Notes: generated by a model from the sequence alone, not told the origin. Shown: positions 36,114-46,326, counted from the stretch's first letter. The stretch is 64,000 nt of DNA from Mycobacterium spongiae (GCF_018278905.1 NZ_CP046600.1:4898001-4962000), one strand, 5' to 3'. Numbers and translations: made by a program.

Positions 36114-37721
36114 GTGAGCGCCGTCCCTGCACCGCCGCTGACGGACGGTATCGATATGCTCAGCAGCGCCATGGATGAGGCGCGTTCCGTACCGGCAGAT
36201 CCGGCACCCGGCAACATCGATCCGAGGCAGTCGAGCCCCGGAGCACATAGCTACGTCGACCACCTCGACGCCCGGATGTTACGGATCGCCGGGGTTTGCG
36301 CTTTGGCCTCGGTGATGACGATCCTCGACACCACGATCGTCACGGTCGCCCAAAACACCTTCATCGTCCAGTTCGGGTCCACCCAGGCCGTCGTCGGGTG
36401 GACGATGACGGGCTACTTGCTGGCGATGGCCACCGTCATCCCGATAGCTGGTTGGGCAGCCGACCGATTCGGTACGAAGCGGCTGTGGATGGGCTCCGTC
36501 CTGGCGTTCACCCTCGGCTCGGCGCTCTGCGCCGCGGCACCAACCATTCTGCTGCTCATCATATTTCGGGCGGTACAGGGCATTGGCGGCGGCATGGTGA
36601 TGCCGATCGGGTTTACGATCCTGACTCGCGCGGCAGGCCCCAAGAGATTGGGCCGGCTCATGGGGGTCTTGGGCATCCCGATGCTGCTAGGCCCGATCGG
36701 CGGGCCGATCCTGGGCGGTTGGATCATCGATGCCTACGGCTGGAAATGGATCTTCCTGATCAACCTCCCGCTCGGGCTGGCAGCTTTGCTCTTCGCGGCA
36801 ATCGTGTTCCCCCGGGATTGTCCCGCTCCTTCTGAGAGCTTCGACCTGTTTGGCGTGTTGCTGCTCGTGCCCGGCCTGGCCACCTTCCTGTTCGGGGTGT
36901 CAGCCATTCCTGGCCGCGGCACCGCGGCCGATCGCCACGTCCTGGTGCCCGCGATCGTCGGTCTGCTCTTGATCGCCATGTTCGTCCACCATGCGTTGCA
37001 CCGCGCCGACCACCCGCTGATCGATCTACGCCTGTTCAGCAACGTCGTGGTTACGCAGGCCAATCTCACCTTGCTTGTCTTTGCCATCGCCTTCTTCGGC
37101 ACCCTGCTGTTGCTCCCGACCTACTTCCAGCAGGTACTGCACCTCACCCCGCTGCAATCCGGGCTGTACTTGATCCCGCATGGCCTGGGCGCGATGGTGA
37201 CCATGCCCGTCGCGGGTGCCTTCATGGATAGGCGGGGACCGGGCAAGGCCGTCATCCTTGGCATCGCCCTGGTCGCCGCGGGACTAGCCGTCTTCACTGT
37301 CGGTGTCTTTGAGCAGGCGCGCTACCTACCGACGTTGCTGGTGGGTCTGGCGACCATGGGGATGGGCACGGGCTGCGCCATGACGCCGCTCTCTGGTACG
37401 GCAATGCGGACTCTGCTGCCACACCAGATCGCCCGCGGTTCCACCCTGATCAGCGTCAATCAGCAAGTGGGCGGTTCGATCGGGGCGGCACTGTTGTCGG
37501 TGATCCTGACCACCCAGCTGACTCGCAGCGAAAGCATCTCCATCGCCGGGACCGTCGCGTTGTCAGGGGCAACGCCACAGCAGACACTTGATCCAGATCT
37601 CGCGAGCATGGTGCTGCAAGACCTTTCACACTCCTACGGGTTGGCGTTCGGAGTGGCGACCGCCCTGACGCTATCGTCCCTCATCCCGGCGACATTTCTA
37701 CCGAAGACGCCAGCGCCCTGA
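36114..37721 (+). CDS. emrB: DHA2-family multidrug efflux transporter EmrB-like (Rv0783c-like)
   Basis: A membrane protein of about 535 residues with 14 predicted helices, drug:H+ antiporter-2 family. Signature parts are LDTTIVTVAQNTFIVQFGST (motif D1), TGYLLAMATVIPIAGWAADRFGTKRLWM (motif A) and LGPIGGPILGGWIIDAYGWKWIFLINLPLG (motif C). I chose the GTG at 36114; the frame opens earlier at 36039, but the N-terminal residues are disordered-looking either way. Rv0783c, a drug exporter, is the counterpart I recall. It converges with ptrB. Confidence 0.9.
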   Translation: MSAVPAPPLTDGIDMLSSAMDEARSVPADPAPGNIDPRQSSPGAHSYVDHLDARMLRIAGVCALASVMTILDTTIVTVAQNTFIVQFGSTQAVVGWTMTGYLLAMATVIPIAGWAADRFGTKRLWMGSVLAFTLGSALCAAAPTILLLIIFRAVQGIGGGMVMPIGFTILTRAAGPKRLGRLMGVLGIPMLLGPIGGPILGGWIIDAYGWKWIFLINLPLGLAALLFAAIVFPRDCPAPSESFDLFGVLLLVPGLATFLFGVSAIPGRGTAADRHVLVPAIVGLLLIAMFVHHALHRADHPLIDLRLFSNVVVTQANLTLLVFAIAFFGTLLLLPTYFQQVLHLTPLQSGLYLIPHGLGAMVTMPVAGAFMDRRGPGKAVILGIALVAAGLAVFTVGVFEQARYLPTLLVGLATMGMGTGCAMTPLSGTAMRTLLPHQIARGSTLISVNQQVGGSIGAALLSVILTTQLTRSESISIAGTVALSGATPQQTLDPDLASMVLQDLSHSYGLAFGVATALTLSSLIPATFLPKTPAP

Positions 37722-37757
37722 ACCGGATCGTTCCTCCGCAGCGACGCTGGATCTACC

Positions 37758-39935
37758 TCACGGTGTCGGTCCCGCGTCCACGGCACCGGCTGGGTCGGCG
37801 TTCTCGCCGCCGTCCTGGTCGGCATCGGCGGCGGCAAGCAACCAGGCATACTGGAACGCGGTTTCCTTCCACCGCTCGTAGCGACCGCTGATTCCCCCGT
37901 GCCCCGCGTGCATCTGGGTTTTCAAGAGGACTGGGTTGCCGTCGGTATTGGCGTGGCGCAATGCAGCAACCCACTTCGCGGGCTCCACATAGTAGACCCT
38001 GGTGTCGTTCAGGGACGTCATCGCCAGGATGGCCGGATACCTTTGGGCAGTGACGTTTTCGTATGGTGAATACGATTTCACGTACGTGTACACGTCGCGG
38101 TCGCTGAGCGGATTGCCCCATTCGTCCCATTCGGTGACGGTCAACGGCAGCGAGGGATCCAGGATGGTAGTGAGCGGATCGACGAACGGCACCCGTGCAA
38201 GGATTCCGGCGAACAGTTCCGGCGCCATGTTGGCGACGGCGCCCATGAGCAGACCGCCCGCGGAGCCTCCCATGGCCACCAGCCGCTGCGGTCGGGTCAG
38301 GCCCACGTCGATCAGATGCTTCGCGACGGCGACAAAGTCGGTGAAAGTGTTCTTCTTTTCCAGCATTTTGCCGCGTTCGTACCACAGGCGGCCCATCTCG
38401 CCTCCGCCGCGAACATGCGCAACGACGACAACCATCCCGCGATCGAGCAGCGATAGTCGTGGGATGGAAAACCGCGGATCCTCGCAGATCTCGTAGGCAC
38501 CGTAACCGTAAAGCATTGCTGGAGCTGGGAGTTCGATTCCAGCACGATGCACGATCGAGACCGGGATCCGGGTCCCGTCGTCGCCGTATGCCCAGTCGCG
38601 CCGTTCGACGTAGTCCTCGCGCCGGTAGTCGCCCAGTACCGGCTGCTCGCGCAGCAGTGTCCGTTCACCGGTCACCTGGTCGATGTCGTAGATCCGTATC
38701 GGAGTAACGAAAGATCCTGCGCCGATTCGTAATTTGGGCGAATTCCAGTTCGGATTCGACCCCAGGCCGGCTGACATCAGCTCCGAGTCGAACGAAATCT
38801 CCTCGGGATCTCCGTAGCCGCCGTCGACGTCGACGGGCCACACTTGAACCCGAGGCAACGCTTCACGCCGATAGCTGACCACCAAATGATCCGCAAACGC
38901 ATCGACCCCGTCGAGCCGGACGTCGGCACGGTGCGGGATCAGGGTGTGTTGGTGCGCCGGATCGTCGACCGGGGCTTCGACCAGCGTGAAGTTGACCGCG
39001 TCGTCGTTGTGCAGGATCAGGAACCGGTCCTGGCCACTGACGCCAACGCGGGGGGCGTGCTCCACCGAGTATTCAACCCCGTCACGGCGCGGCAGCACGA
39101 TGGTGAATTCTGCGGCGGGGTCGGCGGCATCGGCGTAGCGAACTTCAGAAGTGACCGCCGACCCTGCCGCGATCAGTACGTAGGCGTTGCTGCGGGTCCG
39201 CCCCACTGCCAACCAGAATCGTTCATCGGGTTCGTGGTAAACCTGCTCGGACGGTCCGCCGGAGCCCAGCTGGTAGCGCCACACGGTGTCGGGGCGCCAG
39301 GCCGCGTCCACGGTGGTGTAGTAGACGGTGCGGTTGTCGGCAGCCCAGGTCGCACCTGCACCAATATCGGCGATCTCGTCGGGATATTTCTCGCCAGTAC
39401 GTAAGTCTCGGAAGCGCAAGGTATATCGTTCGTCACCGACGACGTCGACGGAGTATGCCAAGAGGTTGTCATCGAGGCTGACGCTGGCCGCGCCCAGCGC
39501 GAAGTAGTCGTGGCCGTCGGCTTCCTCGTTCTCGTCGAGCAGCAGCTGCTCGCCGGGCACGCGCGTGCTCTCATCGAACTGCGGCGGGTTCCAGTCGTCG
39601 GGATCGGCTACCGGGCAGCGACAATGGACGCCGTATTGCTTGCCTTCGAAGGTGCGTGCGTAATACCACCAGCCACCGCGGCGAGTCGGGACCGACAAGT
39701 CGGTCTCCTTGGTGCGGGCCTTGATCTCGTCGAAGATGTTTTGTCGCAACGGCTCAAGATGCGCGGTGGTTTGATCCGCGTAGTCGTTCTCGATCTCGAG
39801 ATGGGCAATAACTTCCGGGCTGTCCTTGTCGCGCAGCCATTCATACGGGTCAACGAAGACGTCACCGTGATGCTCCCGTCGAGTCTCCAATCGCTTGGCG
39901 GTGGGCGGTGCGGGTGGCATAGTCGAGTCCGTCAT
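37758..39935 (-). CDS. ptrB: Oligopeptidase B (protease II), intact
   Basis: A 725-residue prolyl-oligopeptidase-family serine peptidase that cleaves after basic residues. The N-terminal beta-propeller ([20 protein letters not shown] onward) precedes the alpha/beta hydrolase domain with [15 protein letters not shown], the nucleophile in [17 protein letters not shown] (Ser near residue 557), [22 protein letters not shown] and the catalytic His in [14 protein letters not shown] near 680. In M. tuberculosis, as I recall, it is split into ptrBa and ptrBb (Rv0781/Rv0782); here one open frame covers both parts. The start overlaps the purC stop by four bases. Confidence 0.96.
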   Translation of the reverse strand: MTDSTMPPAPPTAKRLETRREHHGDVFVDPYEWLRDKDSPEVIAHLEIENDYADQTTAHLEPLRQNIFDEIKARTKETDLSVPTRRGGWWYYARTFEGKQYGVHCRCPVADPDDWNPPQFDESTRVPGEQLLLDENEEADGHDYFALGAASVSLDDNLLAYSVDVVGDERYTLRFRDLRTGEKYPDEIADIGAGATWAADNRTVYYTTVDAAWRPDTVWRYQLGSGGPSEQVYHEPDERFWLAVGRTRSNAYVLIAAGSAVTSEVRYADAADPAAEFTIVLPRRDGVEYSVEHAPRVGVSGQDRFLILHNDDAVNFTLVEAPVDDPAHQHTLIPHRADVRLDGVDAFADHLVVSYRREALPRVQVWPVDVDGGYGDPEEISFDSELMSAGLGSNPNWNSPKLRIGAGSFVTPIRIYDIDQVTGERTLLREQPVLGDYRREDYVERRDWAYGDDGTRIPVSIVHRAGIELPAPAMLYGYGAYEICEDPRFSIPRLSLLDRGMVVVVAHVRGGGEMGRLWYERGKMLEKKNTFTDFVAVAKHLIDVGLTRPQRLVAMGGSAGGLLMGAVANMAPELFAGILARVPFVDPLTTILDPSLPLTVTEWDEWGNPLSDRDVYTYVKSYSPYENVTAQRYPAILAMTSLNDTRVYYVEPAKWVAALRHANTDGNPVLLKTQMHAGHGGISGRYERWKETAFQYAWLLAAADADQDGGENADPAGAVDAGPTP

Positions 39936-40825
39936 GCGCTCGGGCCGATCCAGTCGCCGAAATTCAGCCCCGAAATCCTCTCGTAGGCTTCGATATAACG
40001 ATTCCGGGTGGCGGCAATAATGTCTTCTGGAAGCGGCGGTGGCGGCTGGTCACTGCCTCGGTTCCAGCCGGAGTCCGCGCTGGTGAGCCAGTTACGCACG
40101 AACTGCTTGTCGAAGCTGGTCTGGACGACGCCGGGCCGATAGTCATCAGCCGGCCAGTACCGCGACGAGTCCGGCGTGAATATTTCGTCGGCCAGCAGCA
40201 CGTGGCCGGCGCTGTCGGCGCCGAATTCAAACTTGGTGTCAGCGATGATGATTCCTCGGGTCAGGGCGTGGTCGGCGGCCTGAACATAGATCTGCAACGT
40301 ATGGTCTCGCAGCTGGTGGGCCCGCGCCTCGCCCACCAGCTCGATCACGCGGGCAAGCGATATGTTCTCATCGTGATCGCCCAGCGCGGCTTTCGTGGCC
40401 GGGGTGAACAAAGGTTGCTCGAGCTTGCTGGCTTCGACCAGATCCGGCGGCAGCGCGTGACCGCAGAGCATCCCGGTCGCCTGGTAGTCCAGCAATCCCG
40501 AGCCGGTCAGGTAGCCACGGGCCACACATTCCACCGGCATCATCTCCAGGCGCCGCACCACCAGCGCGCGGCCGAGCACGTCAGCGGGGATGCGCGGATC
40601 ATCCGGCGGCCCAGCCAGGTGGTTGGGTACGTCGACCAGGCCGAAGAAGAACACACTCATCGCCGTCAGGATGCGGCCTTTGTCCGGGATCGTGGTGTCG
40701 AGGACAAAGTCGTAGGCCGAGATCCGATCGCTGGCGACCAGCAGTAGGTGCTCGGCATCAACCCGGTAGAGCTCACGGACCTTGCCGCTGGCCAGATGCT
40801 GGTAGTCGGACAACGCGGGGCGCAC
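39932..40825 (-). CDS. purC: SAICAR synthetase
   Basis: A 297-residue phosphoribosylaminoimidazole-succinocarboxamide synthase. It begins [22 protein letters not shown] and shows [79 protein letters not shown], all diagnostic. It attaches aspartate to CAIR using ATP. It is the upstream partner of ptrB, with a four-base overlap (ATGA). It is divergent from the Rv0779c-like gene, with 52 bp between the starts. Confidence 0.97.
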   Translation of the reverse strand: MRPALSDYQHLASGKVRELYRVDAEHLLLVASDRISAYDFVLDTTIPDKGRILTAMSVFFFGLVDVPNHLAGPPDDPRIPADVLGRALVVRRLEMMPVECVARGYLTGSGLLDYQATGMLCGHALPPDLVEASKLEQPLFTPATKAALGDHDENISLARVIELVGEARAHQLRDHTLQIYVQAADHALTRGIIIADTKFEFGADSAGHVLLADEIFTPDSSRYWPADDYRPGVVQTSFDKQFVRNWLTSADSGWNRGSDQPPPPLPEDIIAATRNRYIEAYERISGLNFGDWIGPSA

Positions 40826-40877
40826 CGGGCCAGCCTAGCGGTCAACCCGCCGCCACCATTGTGCTGGGATCAGTGGT

Positions 40878-41498
40878 ATGTCATCGCAGTTATTGCCCTA
40901 CTCGACCAGACCTGTCCGGCTGGCCGCCCAACTGTTCAGCGATATCACCGTGGCCGTGTGGACGACGATCTGGCTCGTCGTCGGCCTGGCCGTGCACAAC
41001 GCCATCTCGGCGATCGCCGACGCGGGCCGCCAAATAGAGATTGGCTCGCAAGGTGTCGCGGGTAACCTGGCGTCGGCCGGGTACGGGGCTCAGTTCCTCC
41101 CAGTTGTGGGCGAAACAGTCAGCCAGCAGATTACGGCCGCGAGCGTGGCAGCCCTCCAGCTCGCTGGAGCAGGCCATAACCTGGCGACCACGGCGACTTG
41201 GCTCGCCGTGGTGCTCGCGCTCGCGGTCGCCGCAACGCCGATCCTTGCGCTCGCTATCCCATGGTTGTTCCTTCGGCTGCGGTTCTTCCGACGCAAGCGG
41301 ACGGTGACCGCTCTTGCCGCCACCCCGGCCGGTGAAGAGCTGCTCGCGCTGCGGGCAATGATGAATCGCGCGCCCGCCAAGTTGGCCGAGGTCAGCGCCG
41401 ACCCGGTCGGCGCGTGGCGCGACGGAGACCCGGATACCATTCGCGAGCTAGCCGCCCTGGAATGGCGCGCGGCCGGGATCAGACCCGAGGACGAATGA
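40878..41498 (+). CDS. Two-helix membrane protein (Rv0779c-like)
   Basis: A 206-residue protein with two hydrophobic segments ([20 protein letters not shown] near residue 33; [31 protein letters not shown] near 120) that flank a polar loop, and an acidic cytoplasmic tail. It matches my memory of Rv0779c, a conserved membrane protein next to purC. Its final codons ([10 protein letters not shown]) lie inside the direct repeat that flanks the 12-kb insertion, so the gene is intact while a decayed copy of its 3' end remains at about 53413-53460. Function unknown. Confidence 0.87.
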   Translation: MSSQLLPYSTRPVRLAAQLFSDITVAVWTTIWLVVGLAVHNAISAIADAGRQIEIGSQGVAGNLASAGYGAQFLPVVGETVSQQITAASVAALQLAGAGHNLATTATWLAVVLALAVAATPILALAIPWLFLRLRFFRRKRTVTALAATPAGEELLALRAMMNRAPAKLAEVSADPVGAWRDGDPDTIRELAALEWRAAGIRPEDE

Positions 41499-41673
41499 CC
41501 CCGACGTCGTGCCGGATACCGGTGTGGCGGTTACTGCGAGTCCATTCGACCGGCTCCACCCGCCGCACCGCGCCAAAGCGCGCCAGCAATTCTTCAAACA
41601 ACACCGGCAACTCAAACCGGGCCAGATTGGCACCCGGGCAACAGTGCATTCCCTATCCGAAAGCCCAAGTGTG
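41464..41673. pseudogene. Left direct repeat: Rv0779c-like 3' end plus cyp126 C-terminal remnant (antisense)
   Basis: This segment repeats the junction found at 53413-53680. Read on the minus strand from about 41673 it encodes the last P450 stretch (the Cys-ligand loop and LARFEL-like segment, then [20 protein letters not shown]). It lacks about 48 bp, including the cyp126 stop codon, near 41510. Identity to the right copy is high but with scattered substitutions. It proves that the cyp126 tail once lay directly beside the Rv0779c-like gene and that the material now between the copies was inserted. Confidence 0.85.
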
Positions 41674-42449
41674 GGATGCTGTTCCGTGGCCCGCCGTCGG
41701 TTCTGGCCTTTGGCCAATACCCACGCAACCGCCAGCTCGGCGAGTCAATAGAGGTCCGCTTTGTCGCCGAACCCGGTTTGCACAACCGCACCGAGTGCGT
41801 TGAGGTTACGGGCGTTCGACACTGAATTTCCGCTTCCCAGGTACGCAATTAGGTCATCTGCCATAGCGCCAAACTCCGCGTTCCGGTTTAGGGCACCGTT
41901 GTCCAAGGTCTCCCGAGAGAGGTTCTCTGCAAGCCGAATCACTTCGCCTTGAAATGTTTTCGGCCCGAACACCTCTCGGCGCCTGCAGCGCCCAAAGCTC
42001 GTTGAGTTGCTCAGGCCAGGAAGTGCCCGCGACCGCGATACACCCCACTACCCAGGGAATCGTATCGGGTTGGGCGCGAATCCGATCGATCCTGGATCAA
42101 CAGTTTCGCCTCCACCACACAAAACCAGACGAAACCCAGCCGAAGCCACTGTGCGGGTCTTTGCTGGGTGGCGCCTGTTTCGTCCCGGTGCGTGCTGCGT
42201 CGCTGAAGTTCGGCGCGCCCAGAGGGGATCGCCGACCTGTAGTGCTGGGATGTCGTTGTCCGAGCCTGCCGCAGGAGGGATCTCCCGTTGTCCCGGAGCC
42301 CCGAGCTCTTCGACAGAACGAGATCCTGCGGTGAGCTGGGGTTGCGAGATGGCCAACGAGGTGACGGACCAGCGAGTGCCGCGATTAGGTCGCCGGGCAA
42401 CCCCGCGAAGACTCGCGACGTACCACCACCACAATGAGCAAGGAGGACC
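41674..42449. other. Left part of the 12-kb insertion, mostly without recognisable genes
   Basis: After the cyp126 remnant only one modest open frame (41745-41972, listed separately) looks possibly coding. The rest up to the IS110 fragment shows overlapping shadow frames on both strands without family signatures. Immediately before the transposase fragment, at about 42430-42449, is AGCAAGGAGGACC, a normal ribosome site that belonged to the transposase. Some of this region is probably the 5' flank of the insertion sequence. Confidence 0.5.
41745..41972 (-). CDS. Short hypothetical protein
   Basis: A 75-residue frame with GTG start (VFGPKTFQGEVIRLAENLSR, ending GAVVQTGFGDKADLY). The composition is amphipathic and protein-like, with LAENLSRETLDNGALNRNAEF suggesting helices, unlike the Pro/Arg-rich shadow frames around it. 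In the same frame the sequence remains open upstream but without a start, so it may be the C-terminal remnant of a longer gene. I recognise no family. It sits in the inserted block next to the left repeat. Confidence 0.35.
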   Translation of the reverse strand: MFGPKTFQGEVIRLAENLSRETLDNGALNRNAEFGAMADDLIAYLGSGNSVSNARNLNALGAVVQTGFGDKADLY

Positions 42450-42656
42450 ATGACGACGCCGTTCTGTGGCATCGACTGGGGCGAATCCCGCCATGATGCC
42501 GCGATCATCGAACACACCGGACAAGTCATCACCGACGCGAAAATAGCCACCGGCGCAGCCGGTTTCAGCCAGTTGCTCACCATGCTGGCCGAGGCCGGAG
42601 ACAGCGAAGATCCTCGGGGCGGGTGTGCACTGTGCACTGTGCACTATGCACTGTAG
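42450..42656 (+). mobile_element. IS110-family transposase, N-terminal fragment
   Basis: A 68-residue frame beginning MTTPFCGIDWGESRHDAAII, where GIDWG...H is the first catalytic Asp region of the DEDD-type transposase/recombinase of the IS110/IS1547 type. After about 55 residues it breaks into a GTGCACT microsatellite and stops, so roughly 85% of the gene, including the Ser-containing C-terminal domain, is missing. The normal ribosome site GGAGG precedes the ATG. It is a dead relic that marks past mobile-element activity in the insertion. Confidence 0.75.
42625..42652. repeat. GTGCACT heptamer tandem repeat at the transposase break point
   Basis: Four heptamers in a row (three GTGCACT and one ATGCACT) lie exactly where the IS110-like reading frame loses its family similarity. 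GTGCAC is itself palindromic, so the run can form small hairpins. It may have arisen by slippage or mark the join produced when the remainder of the element was deleted. Confidence 0.8.
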
Positions 42657-42870
42657 GACTGGTCCTGCTGGGCAGTTCGCCCTGTAGCCAGGATATTTTG
42701 CGCCGGGGTTGGAGCAGAGTTTGTAGGTTGCACACCATGTTGTCGCGGCGCTGGGTGAGCGGGTGTCGTCGGGTCGGCTGGCGGACATGGTGTGCGGGCG
42801 GCGGTACGGCGATAGCCTTGATGTTCGCCCCTGGTGTATCGACGATGACCAGACCGGTGGGAGGCTAGCG

Positions 42871-44376
42871 ATGTCGTATGTGGTGGCGGTCCCCGAGGTG
42901 GTAGCTTCCGCGGCAACAGATTTGGTAGGCATCGGCTCGACGCTGCATGCGGCCAATGAGGCTGCCGCGGTGCCGACGACGGGGGTGTTGGCCGCCGGTG
43001 CCGATGAGGTGTCGGCGGCGGTAGCGGCACTGTTTTCCGCCCACGCAGAGGCCTATCAGGCGCTCAGCACACGCATGGCGGGGTTTCACGCCCAGTTTGT
43101 GCAGGCCCTCACCGGTGCCGGCGGCGCGTACGCCGCGGCCGAGGCGGCCAACGCATCGCCGTTGGCGGCCGTGCAACAAGACGTGTTGGGCGCGATCAAC
43201 GCGCCCAGCTTGGCGTTGTTGGGGCGCCCGCTCATCGGCGACGGCGCCAACGGGACGGCGCCGGGGCAAGCCGGTGGGGCCGGCGGGTTGCTGTACGGAA
43301 ACGGCGGGGCCGGCGGGCCCGGCGGGGCCGGTGGTGATGCCGGGCTGATCGGTAACGGCGGAGCCGGCGGCAGCGGGGTGGGCTCGGGCTTGGCCGGTGG
43401 GGCCGGCGGTGCCGGCGGGCTGTTGTATGGCAATGGTGGAGCCGGCGGGGCCGGAGGCAATACCACCGTCGGCGGTGATGCGGGGCTCGGTGGCGCCGGT
43501 GGTGCCGCCGGGTTGTTCGGGGTCGGCGGGGCCGGCGGGGCCGGCGGAAACGCCACCGGTATCAATGTTGTTAGCGCCGGCGGCGACGGGGGCGTCGGCG
43601 GGCGAGGCGGCTGGTTGTCTGGTGCCGGTGGCATCGGCGGGGACGGCGGATCCACCTTAAGCGGCGGCGATGGCGGGGATGCTGGTGGCGGCGGGGCGGC
43701 TGGGTTGGTCGGCGCTGGCGGGGCTGGCGGGGCCGGTGGGGCCGGCGCGGCTGGTTTTGGTACCGGCTTCTTTGGCGGCGATGGTGGGGCCGGCGGCCGC
43801 GGCGGGCTGTTGTGGGGCGACGGTGGGGCCGGCGGGGCCGGCGGGGTGAGCGGGATCGGCGGCCAGGTATCCCCCGCCTCAGGTGGGCTGGGTGGTGCCG
43901 GCGGTGCCGCTGGGCTGATCGGGGCCGGTGGGGCGGGCGGAGCTGGTGGCGCCGGCGGCACCGGCGACGAGGCCGGTGGGGCCGGCGGCGCCGGCGGCAC
44001 CGGCGGGTTAGTGTACGGCGACGGTGGGGCCGGCGGGGCCGGCGGAAACGGCGCCGACAGCTTCGACGGGGATGGTGGGGCTGGTGGGGCGGGAGGGGCC
44101 GGGGGTGCGGCCGGATTATTCGGTGCCGGTGGGGCCGGTGGGGCCGGCGGGAATGGCGGCGACCGCTTCGACGGGGATGGTGGGGCCGGTGGTGCCGGTG
44201 GTGCCGGCGGCGACGCCAATCTGATCGGCGAAGGCGGTAACGGTGGGGACGGCGGGGCCGGCGGGACCTCGGCCTTCGGGACCGGCGGGACCGGTGGCGA
44301 CGGCGGAGCCGGTGGGGGCGGCGGATCCCTGCTCGGCAACACCGGCGCGGACGGCGCGGACGGCCCGAACGGCTGA
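42871..44376 (+). CDS. PE_PGRS family protein A
   Basis: A 501-residue PE_PGRS protein. The PE domain (residues 1-95; [37 protein letters not shown]) ends with the ESX secretion motif Y-x-x-x-E at 87-91 (YAAAE). A linker with [20 protein letters not shown] (GRPLI near 118-122) leads into a Gly/Ala-rich PGRS region of about 370 residues with GGAGG-type triplets and no C-terminal domain. Secretion by ESX-5 to the cell surface is expected. The ATG at 42871 follows GGGAGG. No PPE partner is adjacent. It is in the 12-kb insertion and has no counterpart here in M. tuberculosis as I recall. Confidence 0.95.
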   Translation: MSYVVAVPEVVASAATDLVGIGSTLHAANEAAAVPTTGVLAAGADEVSAAVAALFSAHAEAYQALSTRMAGFHAQFVQALTGAGGAYAAAEAANASPLAAVQQDVLGAINAPSLALLGRPLIGDGANGTAPGQAGGAGGLLYGNGGAGGPGGAGGDAGLIGNGGAGGSGVGSGLAGGAGGAGGLLYGNGGAGGAGGNTTVGGDAGLGGAGGAAGLFGVGGAGGAGGNATGINVVSAGGDGGVGGRGGWLSGAGGIGGDGGSTLSGGDGGDAGGGGAAGLVGAGGAGGAGGAGAAGFGTGFFGGDGGAGGRGGLLWGDGGAGGAGGVSGIGGQVSPASGGLGGAGGAAGLIGAGGAGGAGGAGGTGDEAGGAGGAGGTGGLVYGDGGAGGAGGNGADSFDGDGGAGGAGGAGGAAGLFGAGGAGGAGGNGGDRFDGDGGAGGAGGAGGDANLIGEGGNGGDGGAGGTSAFGTGGTGGDGGAGGGGGSLLGNTGADGADGPNG

Positions 44377-45062
44377 TACCAATTCAGCGCTAACCCACCC
44401 TGGAAGTCCTCCGACAATCCAGCATTTGTCGTCGAATCTTCCTCGTGCTGAGTGGATTACCCATTCCGAACGACCGAGACGAATTGGGATGTCTTAGACA
44501 GACAAGACCTTTCAGTGCGGGAGAGGCGGGACCGCAGAAATCCGCCGCCGCCACGATCGGCCGCCGCCAACCCGAGCGGCCCAGCGCGCACCCAGGCCCG
44601 CCTCCTACCTCCCAGTGTCCGCAGCATCACACCAGATCTGACAAATGTGCTCGTCACGAGCCGGTGGGCGAACGCTCTGCTGCATCATCATCCGCCAGAC
44701 GCGGCTCCTTCGTTCAGCCCACCCTCTCGACGAGCAGGACCCAGCGAAAGCAGTGATCCGTTCGATTCGTCATACTGCGATCCTCCCTGTCGGGTAAGAC
44801 AACTCGACTTGTCTTCACCGGACTTTGGTTTCCCACCACACGTTATGGCGATCGCAATCCAATGCCCATACGTCAATCGTGGGGCCGAGCCCATGAACGC
44901 CATCAGCTCCTTTAGGGTCGACCAAGCCCGACGACACCTGTTCAACAAGCTCCTCGGACAACTTCACCACTGCCTCAACATCGCGACCGGCTACGGCCAC
45001 ACCCGCGCGTATCCGCCTCCACTCGATCTAGCCGCTTGACTTTCTAATGTCACGAGATGCAT
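44377..45062. other. Intergenic stretch between PE_PGRS A and vapC, no firm gene
   Basis: A 686-bp region with lower GC than its neighbours. Frames on both strands are short and lack family signatures. The most protein-like is on the minus strand at 44815-45000 (61 residues, MAVAGRDVEAVVKLSEELVE, ending in HNVWWETKVR), possibly a gene relic. I see no RNA gene. The gap separates the PE_PGRS gene from the convergent toxin-antitoxin pair. Confidence 0.5.
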
Positions 45063-45470
45063 TTACCGGCCTGCTCCCGGGCTTTCGACTGGGTAGTCGA
45101 GATCGCGACAGCGCTCGATCAGCCTGTTGTCGTAGGCCACAACCGTGGTGAGCGCGTCACCGAGTTGCGTTGCAGACGCGAGATGAATGGCGTCGAGAGA
45201 GCGCAGCGAGTCTGGTCCGATCGTTTCGGCCATCGCGATCACTTCGTCAGTGACGGCAAGAATGTCGAGGTCCTCGCCCAAAATGCGCTGAGCGTTGGCG
45301 ACGATCTCGGTATCCCCGCTGCGGAGAGCAGTTCGCATCAGCTCCACGCGGCCCACCGCGCTCGTCACATGGTCATGATCCTCTGCGTCAGCCAGCCATC
45401 GCCTAAGATGCACCGACTCGGCCTCGTGGACAATCAGCTTCACCAGGGCCGAGGTGTCCATATAGATCAT
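45063..45470 (-). CDS. vapC: VapC-type PIN-domain ribonuclease toxin
   Basis: A 135-residue PIN-domain protein. The acidic active-site residues are all visible: Asp5 in MIYMDTSALVKL, Glu43 in GRVELMRTAL, Asp93 in LRSLDAIHLASA and Asp114 in VVAYDNRL. VapC toxins cleave tRNA or rRNA when free of antitoxin. The ATG overlaps the stop of the antitoxin gene by four bases, the usual antitoxin-first operon. All catalytic residues are present, so the toxin should be active. It lies between two PE_PGRS genes in the 12-kb insertion and may help to keep that block in the chromosome. Confidence 0.93.
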   Translation of the reverse strand: MIYMDTSALVKLIVHEAESVHLRRWLADAEDHDHVTSAVGRVELMRTALRSGDTEIVANAQRILGEDLDILAVTDEVIAMAETIGPDSLRSLDAIHLASATQLGDALTTVVAYDNRLIERCRDLDYPVESPGAGR

Positions 45471-45739
45471 TGGTCCGCACGCACCTCGGCCAGGACCGCA
45501 CTCAGATTCCGCCGCGGCAGACTCTCAGCGTCGACCGAGGCGAGACCGCCACGGCGGCGCGCCGGCCTCATTGCGCCCCTGGCTATGAGGCCGTCTCGGG
45601 TGCGCTCAGTAGCGGTGACCGGAACCAACCGCGCGACCAACCGGCCACGCATCGTCACCTCCAGTTCCTCACCCGCCGCAACCCGAGCCAGGTACTTGCT
45701 AGCGTTTTGCCGCAGCTCTCGAACCCCAATAACCTTCAT
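45467..45739 (-). CDS. vapB: VapB-type antitoxin with Phd/YefM fold
   Basis: A 90-residue antitoxin. The N-terminal Phd/YefM DNA-binding domain is MKVIGVRELRQNASKYLARV followed by AAGEELEVTMRGRLVARLVP, and the C-terminal tail (RRGGLASVDAESLPRRNLSA onward) would wrap and inhibit VapC. The ATG at 45739 is chosen over a TTG at 45745. A perfect palindrome lies nine bases upstream (45748-45770), typical of autoregulation by the VapBC complex. A leaderless or very short leader mRNA is likely. Confidence 0.92.
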   Translation of the reverse strand: MKVIGVRELRQNASKYLARVAAGEELEVTMRGRLVARLVPVTATERTRDGLIARGAMRPARRRGGLASVDAESLPRRNLSAVLAEVRADQ

Positions 45740-45747
45740 TTCCAATA

Positions 45748-45770
45748 TGGTAGCACATTAGATGCTACCA
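45748..45770. promoter_or_regulatory. Palindromic operator of the vapBC operon
   Basis: Perfect 8-bp arms TGGTAGCA (45748-45755) and TGCTACCA (45763-45770) flank the heptamer CATTAGA. The site ends nine bases before the vapB ATG on the minus strand, where -10 and start-site elements are expected. Binding of the VapBC complex here would block transcription. Confidence 0.75.
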
Positions 45771-46326
45771 GTCGGTACGACGGCCAAGAGATAGGAATCG
45801 GAGGACTCGTGGTCCGAATCCACCGAGATCGGCGGCGCACAAGGCAGCGACTGCGAAACGTTGCAGGCGTGAACCTACCTTTCGTGGCCTCCTGGCAGCG
45901 CCCCCGACTATGAGCCCGACCACGAGGTCATCGCGGATTACTCGCCGAGCATCTTGCCCGAGGCGGTGACAACAGTGGAGAGCAGATCACGGATCAAACG
46001 GTAGCGGCGGCACACCAAATTCACCAGCGAAGAATAGATTAGCCAGACCAGCGGCCCAAGACCGAGAAACCCCACTTCAGCGCGTCGTAGCAGATACGCC
46101 ACAGTACGAACATGACCATCGAATCACCGCTCGGCGCTGGACTATTCGATGCCATGGGAGTTACGGTCGCCAGTGCCGTGGGTGACGGCACCGACGGTGC
46201 TAGTAGGGCCGCCCCGATTTGCTGCCTCGGTTCGGTGGTGTCGTGGCGTGTGTCGGTTTTCAGCGCAAACCGGTTGTGCGCGGGTCGGTTTGTGGGCGTG
46301 GCCACGGACGTGGTGGGAGGTATCGG
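45771..46326. other. Region upstream of PE_PGRS B with a membrane-protein relic
   Basis: About 560 bp without an intact gene. On the minus strand between 46112 and 45938 two frames read like one frameshifted membrane protein: MVMFVLWRICYDALKWGFSV, then after a frame shift LGPLVWLIYSSLVNLVCRRY and RLIRDLLSTVVTASGKMLGE followed by a stop. I cannot name the family. The final 200 bp carry the promoter region for PE_PGRS B; no clear -10/-35 pair was found. Confidence 0.4.

Noticed and set aside
44452..45039. 195-residue plus-strand frame between PE_PGRS A and vapC
   Set aside because: Composition is Arg/Pro/Ser-rich without motifs, and a shorter minus-strand frame is equally likely; no gene called.
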